Of a DNA stretch of 64,000 nucleotides, positions 19,212 to 27,726 are shown one piece after another. A program made the translations under genes and the position numbers. The number at the start of each line of letters is the position of its first letter. Positions within the stretch are counted from its first letter, which is position 1. Location: assembly GCF_009861505.1 (NCBI RefSeq), contig NZ_WTFT01000007.1:1-64000 (forward strand), in the 5' to 3' direction. The notes below the pieces were generated by a model. The model searched no databases, was not told where the DNA came from, and worked only from the letters and a program-made list of their open reading frames with translations. The DNA comes from Pseudomonas izuensis (lineage in GTDB: Bacteria; Pseudomonadota; Gammaproteobacteria; Pseudomonadales; Pseudomonadaceae).

Positions 19212-19634
19212 TCAGGTGTGTTGGCAGCCCGCCGGTGTGCCTTTGCCAATCACTTTTCGCTGCTGATCGTAAAGTTTGGCCCATGGCCGAAACCCGATAT
19301 TCCCGGCGTGCAACTCATAACGCTCCCCGGCGTTGAAACCGCTGAATTTCACATTCATCTGGCAATCGCGCCACAGCGGTCCGGCGCCCGGACCGATATC
19401 GGTGGCCTGGACCGGGAACTGGTAGCGAACCGTCAACTCATGACTGCCGGGCTGCACCTGAAAATAGCGTTTGTCGTCGGTCGCCTGGTTATCCACCTTT
19501 AGTGCTTGCAGGGCGGTGTCTTCCTGATGCGACTCCAGTGCGATCCATGCCTGCGTCGGATCATGGCGAGGTATTCCGAAACCAGCACAACCGGCCAGCA
19601 ATAGCAGGCCTCCCGTCAGCATCAACTTGCGCAT
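19212..19634 (-). CDS. Putative lipoprotein, paralogue B
   Basis: The 140-residue precursor has a lipobox (LLLLAGC, Cys16) and shares its central core with the downstream paralogue (RYFQVQPGSHELTVRYQF, FNAGERYELHAGNIGF). It lies 40 bases upstream of paralogue A on the same strand, so the two are probably co-transcribed. GGAG precedes the ATG. It is likely an outer-membrane or periplasm-facing lipoprotein; the function is unknown. Confidence 0.75.
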   Translation of the reverse strand: MRKLMLTGGLLLLAGCAGFGIPRHDPTQAWIALESHQEDTALQALKVDNQATDDKRYFQVQPGSHELTVRYQFPVQATDIGPGAGPLWRDCQMNVKFSGFNAGERYELHAGNIGFRPWAKLYDQQRKVIGKGTPAGCQHT

Positions 19635-19694
19635 AGCGGAGCTCCAGTCAGGCGGGATAGTCTTGCGAACAGACTTTCCAGGGAATTTTTTATT

Positions 19695-20786
19695 TTGATC
19701 AGGCCGTGTCCAAGCCTTGGGTTACTTGATCGCGTTTTACGCATTTTGTTTCCGGGTGTGCTGCTTTTGTTGCTCAACGGTTGTTCCAGCGTCGGCTACT
19801 ACAGCCAATTGGCCAGTGGCCAATGGCAATTGCTGCGTGCGCGGGAACCGGTTTCCAGTGTCATTGCCGACCCCAACCGCGATCAGAAACTGCGAGCGCA
19901 CCTGGCCCAATCACAAAAGGCCCGGTCGTTTGCCAGCCTACAGCTGCATTTGCCGGACAATCAAAGTTACCGGTTGTACGCAGACATCGGCCGGTCCTAT
20001 GTCGTCTGGAACGTGTTTGTCACGCCGGAGTTTTCCTTGAAGCCACAGAACCATTGCTTCCCTGTCGCGGGCTGTGTGGCGTATCGCGGTTACTACAGCC
20101 AGAGTGCAGCTCGCGGTGAGGCGGCGCTGCAACGTCTGCAGGGCATGGACGTGTCAATCGGTGGTGTCGAGGCCTATTCGACGCTGGGCTGGTTCAGCGA
20201 TCCGATCATCAGCTCGATGATGGGCTGGGGCGATGAACGCCTGGCCACGCTGATTTTTCATGAACTGGCGCATCAGCGTGTGTATGTGAAGGACGACACT
20301 GAGTTCAACGAATCATTCGCCACCTTCGTCGAGCAGGAAGGCACCCGCCAATGGCGTGCTTACCGGAGCCTGCCGCCAGACAACGGGAAGCAGGCGCAAC
20401 AACGGGATCAGTTCATTCAACTGGTGCTGAACACCCGTGCCCGCCTCGAAAAGCTTTACACCCTGCCACTGCCGCCCGAGCAAATGCGCCAGCGCAAGGC
20501 TGCGGAATTCGAGCGTCTGCGCGTCGAGTACCGACATTTGCGTGACAACCAATGGGCGGGAGACAAAGGTTACGACGCCTGGATCAATGCACCGATGAAC
20601 AATGCGCGGCTGCTGCCATTCGGGCTTTATGACCAGTGGGTGCCGGCGTTTTCGGCGCTGTTTAAACAGGTGGGAGGGGATTGGGTGAGGTTTTACGCGC
20701 AGGTCGAGAGGGTGGGGGCGTTGCCGGTTGAGGAGCGTAAGGCGGCGTTGAAAGTGTTGGTGGAATCCAGCATTTCCGGCGCCTGA
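19695..20786 (+). CDS. Predicted zinc aminopeptidase (COG4324-type), lipoprotein
   Basis: The 363-residue protein has a lipobox (LLLLNGC, Cys30) and the metallopeptidase motif HELAH at residues 189-193, with a downstream FNESFATFVEQEG that supplies the third ligand Glu. This matches the predicted aminopeptidase family COG4324. The start is uncertain: there is no ATG. The frame begins with TTG at 19695, and other in-frame TTG or GTG codons lie a little later; all would keep the lipobox. It converges on the RAYT gene, with a REP doublet between. Confidence 0.8.
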   Translation: MIRPCPSLGLLDRVLRILFPGVLLLLLNGCSSVGYYSQLASGQWQLLRAREPVSSVIADPNRDQKLRAHLAQSQKARSFASLQLHLPDNQSYRLYADIGRSYVVWNVFVTPEFSLKPQNHCFPVAGCVAYRGYYSQSAARGEAALQRLQGMDVSIGGVEAYSTLGWFSDPIISSMMGWGDERLATLIFHELAHQRVYVKDDTEFNESFATFVEQEGTRQWRAYRSLPPDNGKQAQQRDQFIQLVLNTRARLEKLYTLPLPPEQMRQRKAAEFERLRVEYRHLRDNQWAGDKGYDAWINAPMNNARLLPFGLYDQWVPAFSALFKQVGGDWVRFYAQVERVGALPVEERKAALKVLVESSISGA

Positions 20787-20792
20787 GCATAC

Positions 20793-20887
20793 GCCATCGC
20801 GGGCAAGCCTTGCTCCCACAGGGCTCCGTTTGTACGCAATGCTTCGAACGACACAGATCCGTGGGAGCACGGCTTGCCCGCGATGGC
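20793..20887. repeat. REP doublet, left flank of the RAYT gene
   Basis: CCATCGCGGGCAAGCCTTGC at 20794 is mirrored by a GGCTTGCCCGCGATGG arm ending at 20885. Bases 20795-20855 (61 bp, including 33 bp of spacer) are identical to 21469-21529 on the other side of the RAYT gene. Confidence 0.92.
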
Positions 20888-20913
20888 GCCCGTAAGGTTT
20901 ATTTAATGTCTGA

Positions 20914-21372
20914 TCACAACCAGATCGCATCCCACAGCGGATAATCTCCAACTTTATCGACTAATCCCGCACGCAATGGATTGGCGACGATGTAACGAGC
21001 TACTGCCTGTAGATCCTCTTCTTTTCGAATGGCGCGGTCATGAAATCCCGACTGCCACAATGAACCTTCTCTCTGTAACAAGCGGTTGAGCGCGACCGTT
21101 GTCCGCGACTTCGTGCGCCCCATTAAAGTGCGCAATGGCATGCTTTTCAGTTCGATCAGCCAATGAAAATGATCTGGCATGACGACGAAGGCTAACGAGT
21201 TGGCAGATTGCTCTTGTTGCGCTTTGCGAAATGCGTCGACAACCAATCGGCCCGCCTCAAAGCCGGAAAGGACGGGCTGGCGGTTGTTTACGACAACCGT
21301 CAGCAAATAGATCTGCCCCTCCTCCGAGTAGCGACCCGAACGCAAACGATGGGATTGATGCTGGCTTGGCAT
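20914..21372 (-). mobile_element. REP-associated tyrosine transposase (RAYT) gene
   Basis: The 152-residue product has the Y1/HUH transposase fold. GRYSEEGQIYLLTVVVNNRQ is at the N-terminus. The HUH motif HFH is at residues 68-70 (VVMPDHFHWLIEL). LWQSGFHDRAIRKEEDL follows, and the predicted nucleophile is Tyr127 in ARYIVANPLRAGLV. RAYTs are single-copy genes thought to spread REP sequences by single-strand cleavage and joining. The gene looks intact and is bracketed by REP doublets sharing a 61-bp identical repeat. Its cognate REP is therefore probably the GCGGGCAAGCC type. Confidence 0.93.
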
Positions 21373-21468
21373 GAGTGATCCTCCTTGATCTTGGCCTGAG
21401 TCATCAGGCTAGATTGTTGAAGGAGGGTCGGAGCTAATCAATTGATCGGGATGTGTCTGAGCTGACGT

Positions 21469-21557
21469 CATCGCGGGCAAGCCTTGCTCCCACAGGGCTC
21501 CGTTTGTACGCAATGCTTCGAACGACACAAACCCTTGGGAGCGATGATTGCCCGCGA
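21469..21557. repeat. REP doublet, right flank of the RAYT gene
   Basis: Bases 21469-21529 repeat 20795-20855 exactly. The second arm (TTGGGAGCGATGATTGCCCG, from 21535) is degenerate compared with the left-hand element, so only one arm of this doublet is well conserved. Confidence 0.9.
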
Positions 21558-21568
21558 AAGCGATGCAA

Positions 21569-22219
21569 CTAACCCCGCAAAAACGCCTGATGCATCTCCT
21601 CAAGTGTTTCGAAATGCCAGGCCGGGGCTTCGGCGCTCAACTCTTCGCGACTGCCAAACCCGTAGCCCACCGCTGCCGCGTCCAGCCCGTTGCTACGGGC
21701 ACCGATCAGGTCGTGCTTGCGATCGCCGATCATCAGGGTGTTGGTCGGGTCGAGGCCCTCTTCGGCCATCAAGTGGGCGATCAGTTCGACTTTGTTGGTG
21801 CGGGTGCCGTCCAGTTCGCTGCCGTAGATCACTTTGAAGTGTTTGGCGAAGTCGAAATGACGGGCGATTTCCCGGGCGAAGATCCACGGTTTTGAGGTCG
21901 CGATATACAGCTGTCGACCCTGTCTGCCAAGGGTTTCCAACAGCGGCGTGACGCCATCGAACACGCGGTTTTCATAGAGCCCGGTGACCTTGAAGCGTTC
22001 GCGGTAGAAATTCACCGCTTCCCAGGCCTTGGCTTCGTCGAAGTCATAGAACTGCATGAATGCCTGCAACAACGGCGGGCCGATAAAATGCTCGAGTTTG
22101 GTCAGGTCGGGTTCGTCGATGCCGAGCTTGCTCAAGGCAAACTGAATCGAACGCGTGATGCCTTCGCGAGGATCGGTCAGGGTGCCATCGAGGTCGAACA
22201 AAATCGTTTGGTAATGCAT
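21569..22219 (-). CDS. HAD-superfamily hydrolase (phosphoglycolate phosphatase-like)
   Basis: The 216-residue protein has all HAD motifs: LFDLDGTLTD with Asp9 and Asp11 (motif I), YIATSKPW (motif II), Lys in TNKVELIAHL (motif III) and MIGDRKHDLIGARSNGL (motif IV). The alpha-helical cap between motifs I and II places it in subclass IA, near phosphoglycolate phosphatase and PpaX-type enzymes. The substrate is unknown. It lies 27 bases after the gamma carbonic anhydrase gene on the same strand. Confidence 0.88.
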   Translation of the reverse strand: MHYQTILFDLDGTLTDPREGITRSIQFALSKLGIDEPDLTKLEHFIGPPLLQAFMQFYDFDEAKAWEAVNFYRERFKVTGLYENRVFDGVTPLLETLGRQGRQLYIATSKPWIFAREIARHFDFAKHFKVIYGSELDGTRTNKVELIAHLMAEEGLDPTNTLMIGDRKHDLIGARSNGLDAAAVGYGFGSREELSAEAPAWHFETLEEMHQAFLRG

Positions 22220-22246
22220 GAAAATTCCTGGGCAGAGTGCAACAGT

Positions 22247-22792
22247 TCAGATCCGATCGTAGCCTTCGGCCAGATGCAGATCCTTGAGCTTCACGTAGTT
22301 CGCCGCGCTGTAGGTGAAAAAGGCTTGTTCCTTGTCAGTCAGAGGCCGGATCTGTTTCACCGGACTGCCCACATACAGGAAACCACTTTCCAGGCGCTTG
22401 CCCGGTGGCACCAGGCTGCCGGCACCGATGATCACATTATCGGCGACCACCGCACCGTCCATGACGATACTGCCCATGCCGATCAAAACCCGACTACCGA
22501 CAGTGCACCCATGCAACATGACCTTGTGGGCGATGGTCACATCATCACCAATCAGCAACGGGAAACCGTCGGGGTTGAACGGCCCGGCGTGGGTGATATG
22601 CAGCACGCAACCATCCTGCACGCTGGTGCGTGCACCGATGCGGATACGGTGCATGTCGCCACGGATCACCGTCAATGGCCATACCGAGCTGTCTTCGCCG
22701 ATTTCAACATTGCCGATCACCACTGCCGATCTGTCGACAAAAGCGCCTTTGCCGAGCGACGGCGTGTGGTTCTGGTACTTGCGAAGGGACAC
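22247..22792 (-). CDS. Gamma-class carbonic anhydrase family protein
   Basis: The 181-residue left-handed beta-helix protein has hexapeptide repeats (AVVIGNVEIGEDSSVWPLTV, GSRVLIGMGSIVMDGAVVAD) and the zinc-ligand His in THAGPFN, TIAHKVMLHGCTV. It belongs to the YrdA/PaaY branch of the gamma carbonic anhydrases, whose activity varies. The frame opens at 22879 inside the divergent prlC leader, but GTG at 22792 gives the family start VSLRKYQNHTPSLG. prlC is divergent. Confidence 0.87.
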   Translation of the reverse strand: MSLRKYQNHTPSLGKGAFVDRSAVVIGNVEIGEDSSVWPLTVIRGDMHRIRIGARTSVQDGCVLHITHAGPFNPDGFPLLIGDDVTIAHKVMLHGCTVGSRVLIGMGSIVMDGAVVADNVIIGAGSLVPPGKRLESGFLYVGSPVKQIRPLTDKEQAFFTYSAANYVKLKDLHLAEGYDRI

Positions 22793-22881
22793 GATAGGTT
22801 CTCTCTCTGTCGCTGATAGCTGCGGTGAGTGCCGATTGTAATTAAGATGGCTGCATGATTCTTCCAGCCAAGGTGCCAACC

Positions 22882-24933
22882 GTGAGCGTGAACAACCCTC
22901 TTTTGCAGTCCTACGACCTGCCGCCGTTCTCCGCGATCCGCGCCGAACACGTGCAACCGGCCATCGAACAGATCCTGGCTGACAACCGCGCCGCCATTAT
23001 CGAGATCCTGAAGACCCAGGGCAAACAGCCGAGCTGGGCCGGCCTGGTGCTGGCGATGGATGAACTCAATGACCGTCTGGGCGCGGCCTGGAGCCCGGTC
23101 AGCCACTTGAATGCCGTGTGCAACAGCGCCGAACTGCGCGAAGCGTATGAGTCCTGCCTGCCGGCGTTGAGCGCCTACTCCACTGAAATGGGCCAGAACC
23201 GTGAACTGTTCCAGGCCTATGAAGCCCTGGCCAGCAGCCCGGAAGCCGCCGGTTTCGACGTGGCGCAGAAAACTATCCTGGAACACGCCCTGCGCGATTT
23301 CCGCCTGTCGGGTATCGACCTGCCGGAAGCCGAGCAGAAGCGTTATGCCGAGGTGCAGAGCAAGTTGTCCGAACTGGGCAGCCGCTTCTCCAACCAGTTG
23401 CTCGATGCCACTCAAGCCTGGACCAAACACATCACCGACGAAGCCGCCCTCGCCGGCCTGACCGATTCGGCCAAGGCGCAAATGGCTGCCGCGGCCCAGG
23501 CCAAGAACCTCGACGGCTGGCTGATCACCCTGGAGTTCCCGAGCTACTACGCGGTGATGACCTACGCCCAGGATCGTGCCTTGCGCGAGGAAGTCTACGC
23601 CGCCTACTGCACCCGTGCGTCGGATCAAGGCCCGAATGCCGGTCTTAACGACAACGGCCCGGTCATGGAAGAAATCCTCGACCTGCGTCAGGAGCTTGCC
23701 AAATTGCTGGGCTTCGCCAGTTTCTCCGAGCTGAGCCTGGCCACCAAAATGGCCGAATCCAGCGATCAGGTGCTGAGCTTCCTGCGCGATCTGGCCAAGC
23801 GCAGCAAACCATTCGCCGCTCAAGATCTGCAACAGCTCAAGGCTTACGCCGCCGAACAAGGTTGCCCTGATCTGCAAAGCTGGGACAGTGGTTTCTACGG
23901 CGAAAAACTCCGCGAGCAGCGCTACAGCGTTGCCCAGGAAGCCCTGCGTGCCTACTTCCCGATCGATAAAGTGCTGAGCGGCCTGTTCGCCATCGTGCAA
24001 CGCCTCTACGGCATCGAGATCGCCGAGCAAAAAGGTTTCGACACCTGGCACCCGGATGTTCGCCTGTTCGAAATCAAGGAAAACGGCCAGCACGTCGGCC
24101 GCTTCTTCTTCGACCTGTATGCCCGCGCCAACAAACGTGGCGGTGCCTGGATGGACGGTGCCCGCGACCGTCGCCGCACTGCAGAGGGTGTGCTGCAAAG
24201 CCCCGTAGCCAACCTGGTGTGCAACTTTACCCCGGCCGACAGCGGCAAACCTGCGTTGCTGACCCACGATGAAGTCACCACCCTGTTCCACGAATTCGGT
24301 CATGGCCTGCATCACCTGCTGACCCGTGTCGAACATGCCGGTGTATCCGGCATCAACGGCGTGGCCTGGGATGCGGTCGAGTTGCCGAGTCAGTTCATGG
24401 AGAACTGGTGCTGGGAACCGGAAGGCCTGGCACTGATCTCCGGCCATTACGAAACCGGCGAGCCACTGCCTCAGGACCTGCTGCAAAAAATGCTCGCGGC
24501 GAAAAACTTCCAGTCCGGACTGATGATGGTGCGCCAACTGGAATTCTCGCTGTTCGACTTCGAACTGCACGCCACTCACGGTGACGGTCGCAGCGTGCTG
24601 CAAGTGCTTGAAGGTGTACGTGACGAAGTTTCGGTGATGCGTCCGCCGGCCTATAACCGCTTCCCCAACAGCTTCGCCCACATCTTTGCCGGTGGTTACG
24701 CCGCGGGTTACTACAGCTACAAATGGGCAGAGGTGCTGTCGGCCGATGCCTTCTCGAAGTTCGAAGAAGAAGGCGTGCTCAACGCAGCTACAGGTCGCGC
24801 GTTCCGCGAGGCGATCCTGGCGCGCGGCGGTTCTCAGGAACCGATGGTGTTGTTCGTCGACTTCCGTGGCCGTGAGCCATCGATTGACGCACTCTTGCGC
24901 CATAGTGGCCTGAGTGAAGGCGCGGCAGCATGA
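22882..24933 (+). CDS. prlC: Oligopeptidase A (M3 metallopeptidase)
   Basis: The 683-residue cytoplasmic zinc peptidase carries FHEFGHGLHHLLTRVEHAGV with HEFGH at residues 470-474, and the third ligand Glu in the following helix (NGVAWDAVELPSQFMENW). It degrades short peptides, including cleaved signal peptides. The frame opens at ATG 22855, but the family N-terminus MSVNNPLLQSYDLPPF corresponds to GTG at 22882, which has AAGGTG nine bases upstream. It overlaps yheV by four bases (ATGA). Confidence 0.95.
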   Translation: MSVNNPLLQSYDLPPFSAIRAEHVQPAIEQILADNRAAIIEILKTQGKQPSWAGLVLAMDELNDRLGAAWSPVSHLNAVCNSAELREAYESCLPALSAYSTEMGQNRELFQAYEALASSPEAAGFDVAQKTILEHALRDFRLSGIDLPEAEQKRYAEVQSKLSELGSRFSNQLLDATQAWTKHITDEAALAGLTDSAKAQMAAAAQAKNLDGWLITLEFPSYYAVMTYAQDRALREEVYAAYCTRASDQGPNAGLNDNGPVMEEILDLRQELAKLLGFASFSELSLATKMAESSDQVLSFLRDLAKRSKPFAAQDLQQLKAYAAEQGCPDLQSWDSGFYGEKLREQRYSVAQEALRAYFPIDKVLSGLFAIVQRLYGIEIAEQKGFDTWHPDVRLFEIKENGQHVGRFFFDLYARANKRGGAWMDGARDRRRTAEGVLQSPVANLVCNFTPADSGKPALLTHDEVTTLFHEFGHGLHHLLTRVEHAGVSGINGVAWDAVELPSQFMENWCWEPEGLALISGHYETGEPLPQDLLQKMLAAKNFQSGLMMVRQLEFSLFDFELHATHGDGRSVLQVLEGVRDEVSVMRPPAYNRFPNSFAHIFAGGYAAGYYSYKWAEVLSADAFSKFEEEGVLNAATGRAFREAILARGGSQEPMVLFVDFRGREPSIDALLRHSGLSEGAAA

Positions 24934-25217
24934 GTGAGGGACCTGTGATTACCAAACGACGCTTTATCGCCGGCGCGGTTTGCCCGGCCTGCAGCGAGCC
25001 GGACAAGTTGATGATGTGGAGCGAAGACAACGTGCCACATCGCGAGTGCGTGGCCTGCGGTTACTCCGATACGCTGAATGAACAAGGTCTGTCGGTGCCC
25101 AAGGAATTGGGCACACGGGTCAATACACCCGTGGTGAAATCCACGGATGTCAAAGTTCAAGCCGTGCAGTTTTTTCCGAATCCAAAACTGAAGAAAAAGC
25201 CTGACGAGCAGCACTGA
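24930..25217 (+). CDS. yheV: YheV-family zinc-ribbon protein
   Basis: The 95-residue protein has a single zinc ribbon with Cys18 and Cys21 (VCPAC) and Cys40 and Cys43 (ECVACGYSD), then a basic C-terminal tail (FFPNPKLKKKPDEQH). This matches YheV, a putative metal-binding protein of unknown function that is commonly linked to prlC. The ATGA overlap with prlC indicates translational coupling. Confidence 0.9.
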   Translation: MSEGPVITKRRFIAGAVCPACSEPDKLMMWSEDNVPHRECVACGYSDTLNEQGLSVPKELGTRVNTPVVKSTDVKVQAVQFFPNPKLKKKPDEQH

Positions 25218-25229
25218 GTAACAAAGACA

Positions 25230-25260
25230 CCCCTTCCACTGCGCAATGCAGTGGAAGGGG
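25230..25260. terminator. Perfect 13-bp hairpin between yheV and the phosphatase gene
   Basis: CCCCTTCCACTGC (25230-25242) and GCAGTGGAAGGGG (25248-25260) flank a GCAAT loop. It sits 12 bases after the yheV stop and just beyond the stop of the convergent phosphatase gene. A strong T-tract is missing on both sides, but position and strength suggest that it ends both transcripts. Confidence 0.75.
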
Positions 25261-25263
25261 CTA

Positions 25264-25908
25264 TTACTGGAGGTGGGCCGACTGGAACCAGCTCTTCATC
25301 GAACACGCCGCGAATGGGCTCGTGCTGCAATCGCCATTGGCCAACGCGGTGCGAAGTTTGTCGACATCCGCTTTCATCATGTAGCGAACGCCGTCCTTGA
25401 AGTGGGTGCTGTCACCGAAGCCACCCTGAGTCATTTCGCTCAACGCGTCTTCCTTGCTCCACCCCTGCACCACCACCCGATACATGGCCGCCATCAGCCC
25501 GGTCCGGTCCGAGCCGTGCTTGCAGTGCATCAATACCGGGCCTTTGGCTTCGGCAGTTTGAATGGCACGCAGCGCCTTAAGTACATCGGCGTCGTCTACA
25601 TGATTGGTGCGATAGGGTAACTGCACCTGTTCGATACCGGGTGTGCTCAACCAGCGTGAATCCGGTTCAGGCAGAAAGCTGATCACCGTTGCGACCTTGA
25701 GTTTTTCCAGTAACGGCAGCGCTCCCTTGTCGGGAAGAGCGCTACGGTAAAGCGTCGGCGACATCTGGAAGAGGTTGTATTGTGTCTCGACCGGTTGCGC
25801 CCATTCCGATGGACGAGGCGAGGCAGAGTCGTCGGCGAATACTGGTGTCAGGTTGAAGCAGGCGACCAGCGACAGGCACATCGCAGGGATAAGGCGCATC
25901 AGGGACAT
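25264..25908 (-). CDS. Secreted dual-specificity/tyrosine phosphatase-like protein
   Basis: The 214-residue precursor has a signal peptide (residues 1-25, ending PVFA) and a cysteine phosphatase domain. The P-loop LMHCKHGSDRTGLMAAMYR holds the catalytic Cys129 and Arg135 (CX5R). The general-acid Asp is probably in the RTNHVDDADVL loop. The export signal means that it would act in the periplasm or outside the cell. The substrate (phosphoprotein, phosphoinositide or inositol phosphate) cannot be told from sequence. Confidence 0.83.
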   Translation of the reverse strand: MSLMRLIPAMCLSLVACFNLTPVFADDSASPRPSEWAQPVETQYNLFQMSPTLYRSALPDKGALPLLEKLKVATVISFLPEPDSRWLSTPGIEQVQLPYRTNHVDDADVLKALRAIQTAEAKGPVLMHCKHGSDRTGLMAAMYRVVVQGWSKEDALSEMTQGGFGDSTHFKDGVRYMMKADVDKLRTALANGDCSTSPFAACSMKSWFQSAHLQ

Positions 25909-26090
25909 GAATGGATGACCGTCAGGAGTAGCAGGATGATGACACCCATATTTAGCCCCAAGCGGTCAAAGGCCCGTGAGCCGACTGTCAAAGAATTGTG
26001 AAGTCATCATTTTAATGTCGCTGATCAAAAGTGCTTCGGATAATCAACCCACCCTAAAGACCTCATTGATATTACGCGCAACTAATGAAC

Positions 26091-26121
26091 TAAACCCATA
26101 TGAGTTTTCCATATGGGTTTA
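26091..26121. terminator. Hairpin at the 3' side of the EF-hand gene
   Basis: TAAACCCATATG (26091-26102) and CATATGGGTTTA (26110-26121) form a perfect 12-bp AT-rich stem ten bases beyond the stop codon of the minus-strand EF-hand gene. It lacks a T-tract, so it is a likely but not certain terminator. Confidence 0.55.
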
Positions 26122-26131
26122 GCAAGACAAA

Positions 26132-26437
26132 TCAAGGATTCAAGATATTGGAATAAGCCTTGGCCAGTGCCAAGAGTTTTACCTCGTCATCCTTATCAAT
26201 ATCGCCGTCACCGTCCACATCCTGACGAACAGTATTAATACGAAAGGACTTCCCGCCATCACTGGATACAGCCTCGATGCAGAGGGAGTCCACCAAAGCC
26301 TCTGTCTGCTCCTGGTTTACCGGATCCCAGCCTGACTCCTTGCGGGCAAGCTGCATCGAAACCCGCGCTTCCCGAGGGTTGACCGGACTGGGAGTCAACA
26401 ATTGCAAAAAAATACCACGTTGATTAAAAGTCGACAT
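26132..26437 (-). CDS. Hypothetical protein with one EF-hand/dockerin-like calcium loop
   Basis: The 101-residue protein has no signal peptide. Residues 73-84 (DVDGDGDIDKDD) are a textbook EF-hand calcium loop, with acidic residues at positions 1, 3, 5, 9 and 12, Gly at 6 and Ile at 8. The pattern also fits a single dockerin-type repeat. The preceding 70 residues (SPVNPREARVSMQL and QTEALVDSLCIEA) match no family I know. GGAG precedes the ATG. The surrounding 650 bases are AT-rich for this genome, which hints at recent acquisition. Confidence 0.6.
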   Translation of the reverse strand: MSTFNQRGIFLQLLTPSPVNPREARVSMQLARKESGWDPVNQEQTEALVDSLCIEAVSSDGGKSFRINTVRQDVDGDGDIDKDDEVKLLALAKAYSNILNP

Positions 26438-26667
26438 TCAATAACTCCATTTATTAAGTAATCAACAAACACTGTGTGAGCAATGAATATACTGAGCACT
26501 TACACACTCAAGCTATTCGACATGTATTTCCTCGAATTACCAAAGTTGAACTGATTAATTCAACGATCACGAATATCAATGCGGATAAGGGCTAAATATG
26601 CCGAACGGCACTGGCCGCTTTGCCAAACCTCGGATACTGTATGCACATACAGCAATGAGCGTTGATC
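26438..26667. other. AT-rich intergenic stretch
   Basis: I see no gene or strong repeat in these 230 bases between the EF-hand gene and the radical SAM gene. Base composition is clearly lower in GC than the flanking core genes, in line with the EF-hand gene itself. It must contain the promoter of the EF-hand gene and of the divergent radical SAM gene. Confidence 0.5.
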
Positions 26668-27726
26668 ATGAGCACTCCCTTGCCACCCCGCGGACGCGGC
26701 ACCGCGACCAATCCGCACAATCGCTTCTCCCCCAATCGCTCGGTCGCCGAGGACGACGGTTGGTACCAGGAAGTACCGATGACCCAAGGCACCGAGGTGC
26801 GCATCGAGACGGCGAAGACGATCATCACCCGCAACAATTCGCCGGACCTGCCCTTCGATCGCTCGATCAACCCCTACCGTGGTTGTGAGCATGGTTGCAT
26901 CTATTGTTATGCGCGCCCCAGCCACGCCTATTGGGACATGTCACCCGGGCTGGATTTCGAAACGAAGCTGATTGCCAAGACCAACGCCGTGGAGGTGCTG
27001 GAAGAACAGCTTTCGAAGCGCGGCTATCAATGCGCGCCGATCAACCTCGGTTCCAATACCGATCCCTATCAACCGATCGAACGCGAATACAAAATCACCC
27101 GGCAAACCCTCGAAGTGCTGCTGCGTTACCGTCATCCGGTGACCATCGTCACCAAGGGTTCGTTGATTCTTCGTGATCTGGACCTGCTGACCGAGCTGGC
27201 CCGGCAGAGATTGGTGGCAGTGATGATCAGCCTGACCACCCTGGACGATGAGCTCAAACGCATCCTCGAACCCCGCGCTGCAGCGCCCAAGGCCAGGTTA
27301 CGGGCAATCAGGGTCATGCGCGACGCGGGGATTCCGGTCGGGGTGCTGTGTTCACCGATGATTCCGATGATCAACGACAGCGAGCTCGAAAACCTGCTCA
27401 CCGAGGCCCACGCGGCCGGTGCGCAAAGCGCAGCCTACATGATGTTGCGCTTGCCGCTGGAAGTGGCACCGCTGTTCTCGGAATGGTTGGACGCCCACTA
27501 TCCGCAACGGGCCGCCCATGTATTGAGCCTGATTCGCCAGAGCCGTGGTGGCGAGCTGTACGACAGCCGCTTTGGGGCGCGGATGCGTGGCGAAGGCCCC
27601 TTTGCCGACCTGCTGGCACAACGCTTTGCCAAAACCCTCAAGCGCCTGGGGCTCAATCATCGGGAAGGCTTTAATCTGGATTGCGAAGCCTTTTGTCCGC
27701 CGGGTCGCCAAATGTCGTTGATTTGA
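26668..27726 (+). CDS. Radical SAM protein (PA0069 type, spore photoproduct lyase-like)
   Basis: The 352-residue protein binds a 4Fe-4S cluster through Cys73, Cys77 and Cys80 in RGCEHGCIYCYARP, a CX3CX2C radical SAM motif. Its overall layout (INPYRGCEHG, PINLGSNTDPYQPIE, TKGSLILRDLDLL) is that of the SplB-like/PA0069 family, whose substrate is unknown. TTG at 26662 is in frame, but ATG 26668 (MSTPLPPRGRG) seems the better start. Neither has a strong ribosome-binding site. It is transcribed alone. Confidence 0.88.
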   Translation: MSTPLPPRGRGTATNPHNRFSPNRSVAEDDGWYQEVPMTQGTEVRIETAKTIITRNNSPDLPFDRSINPYRGCEHGCIYCYARPSHAYWDMSPGLDFETKLIAKTNAVEVLEEQLSKRGYQCAPINLGSNTDPYQPIEREYKITRQTLEVLLRYRHPVTIVTKGSLILRDLDLLTELARQRLVAVMISLTTLDDELKRILEPRAAAPKARLRAIRVMRDAGIPVGVLCSPMIPMINDSELENLLTEAHAAGAQSAAYMMLRLPLEVAPLFSEWLDAHYPQRAAHVLSLIRQSRGGELYDSRFGARMRGEGPFADLLAQRFAKTLKRLGLNHREGFNLDCEAFCPPGRQMSLI

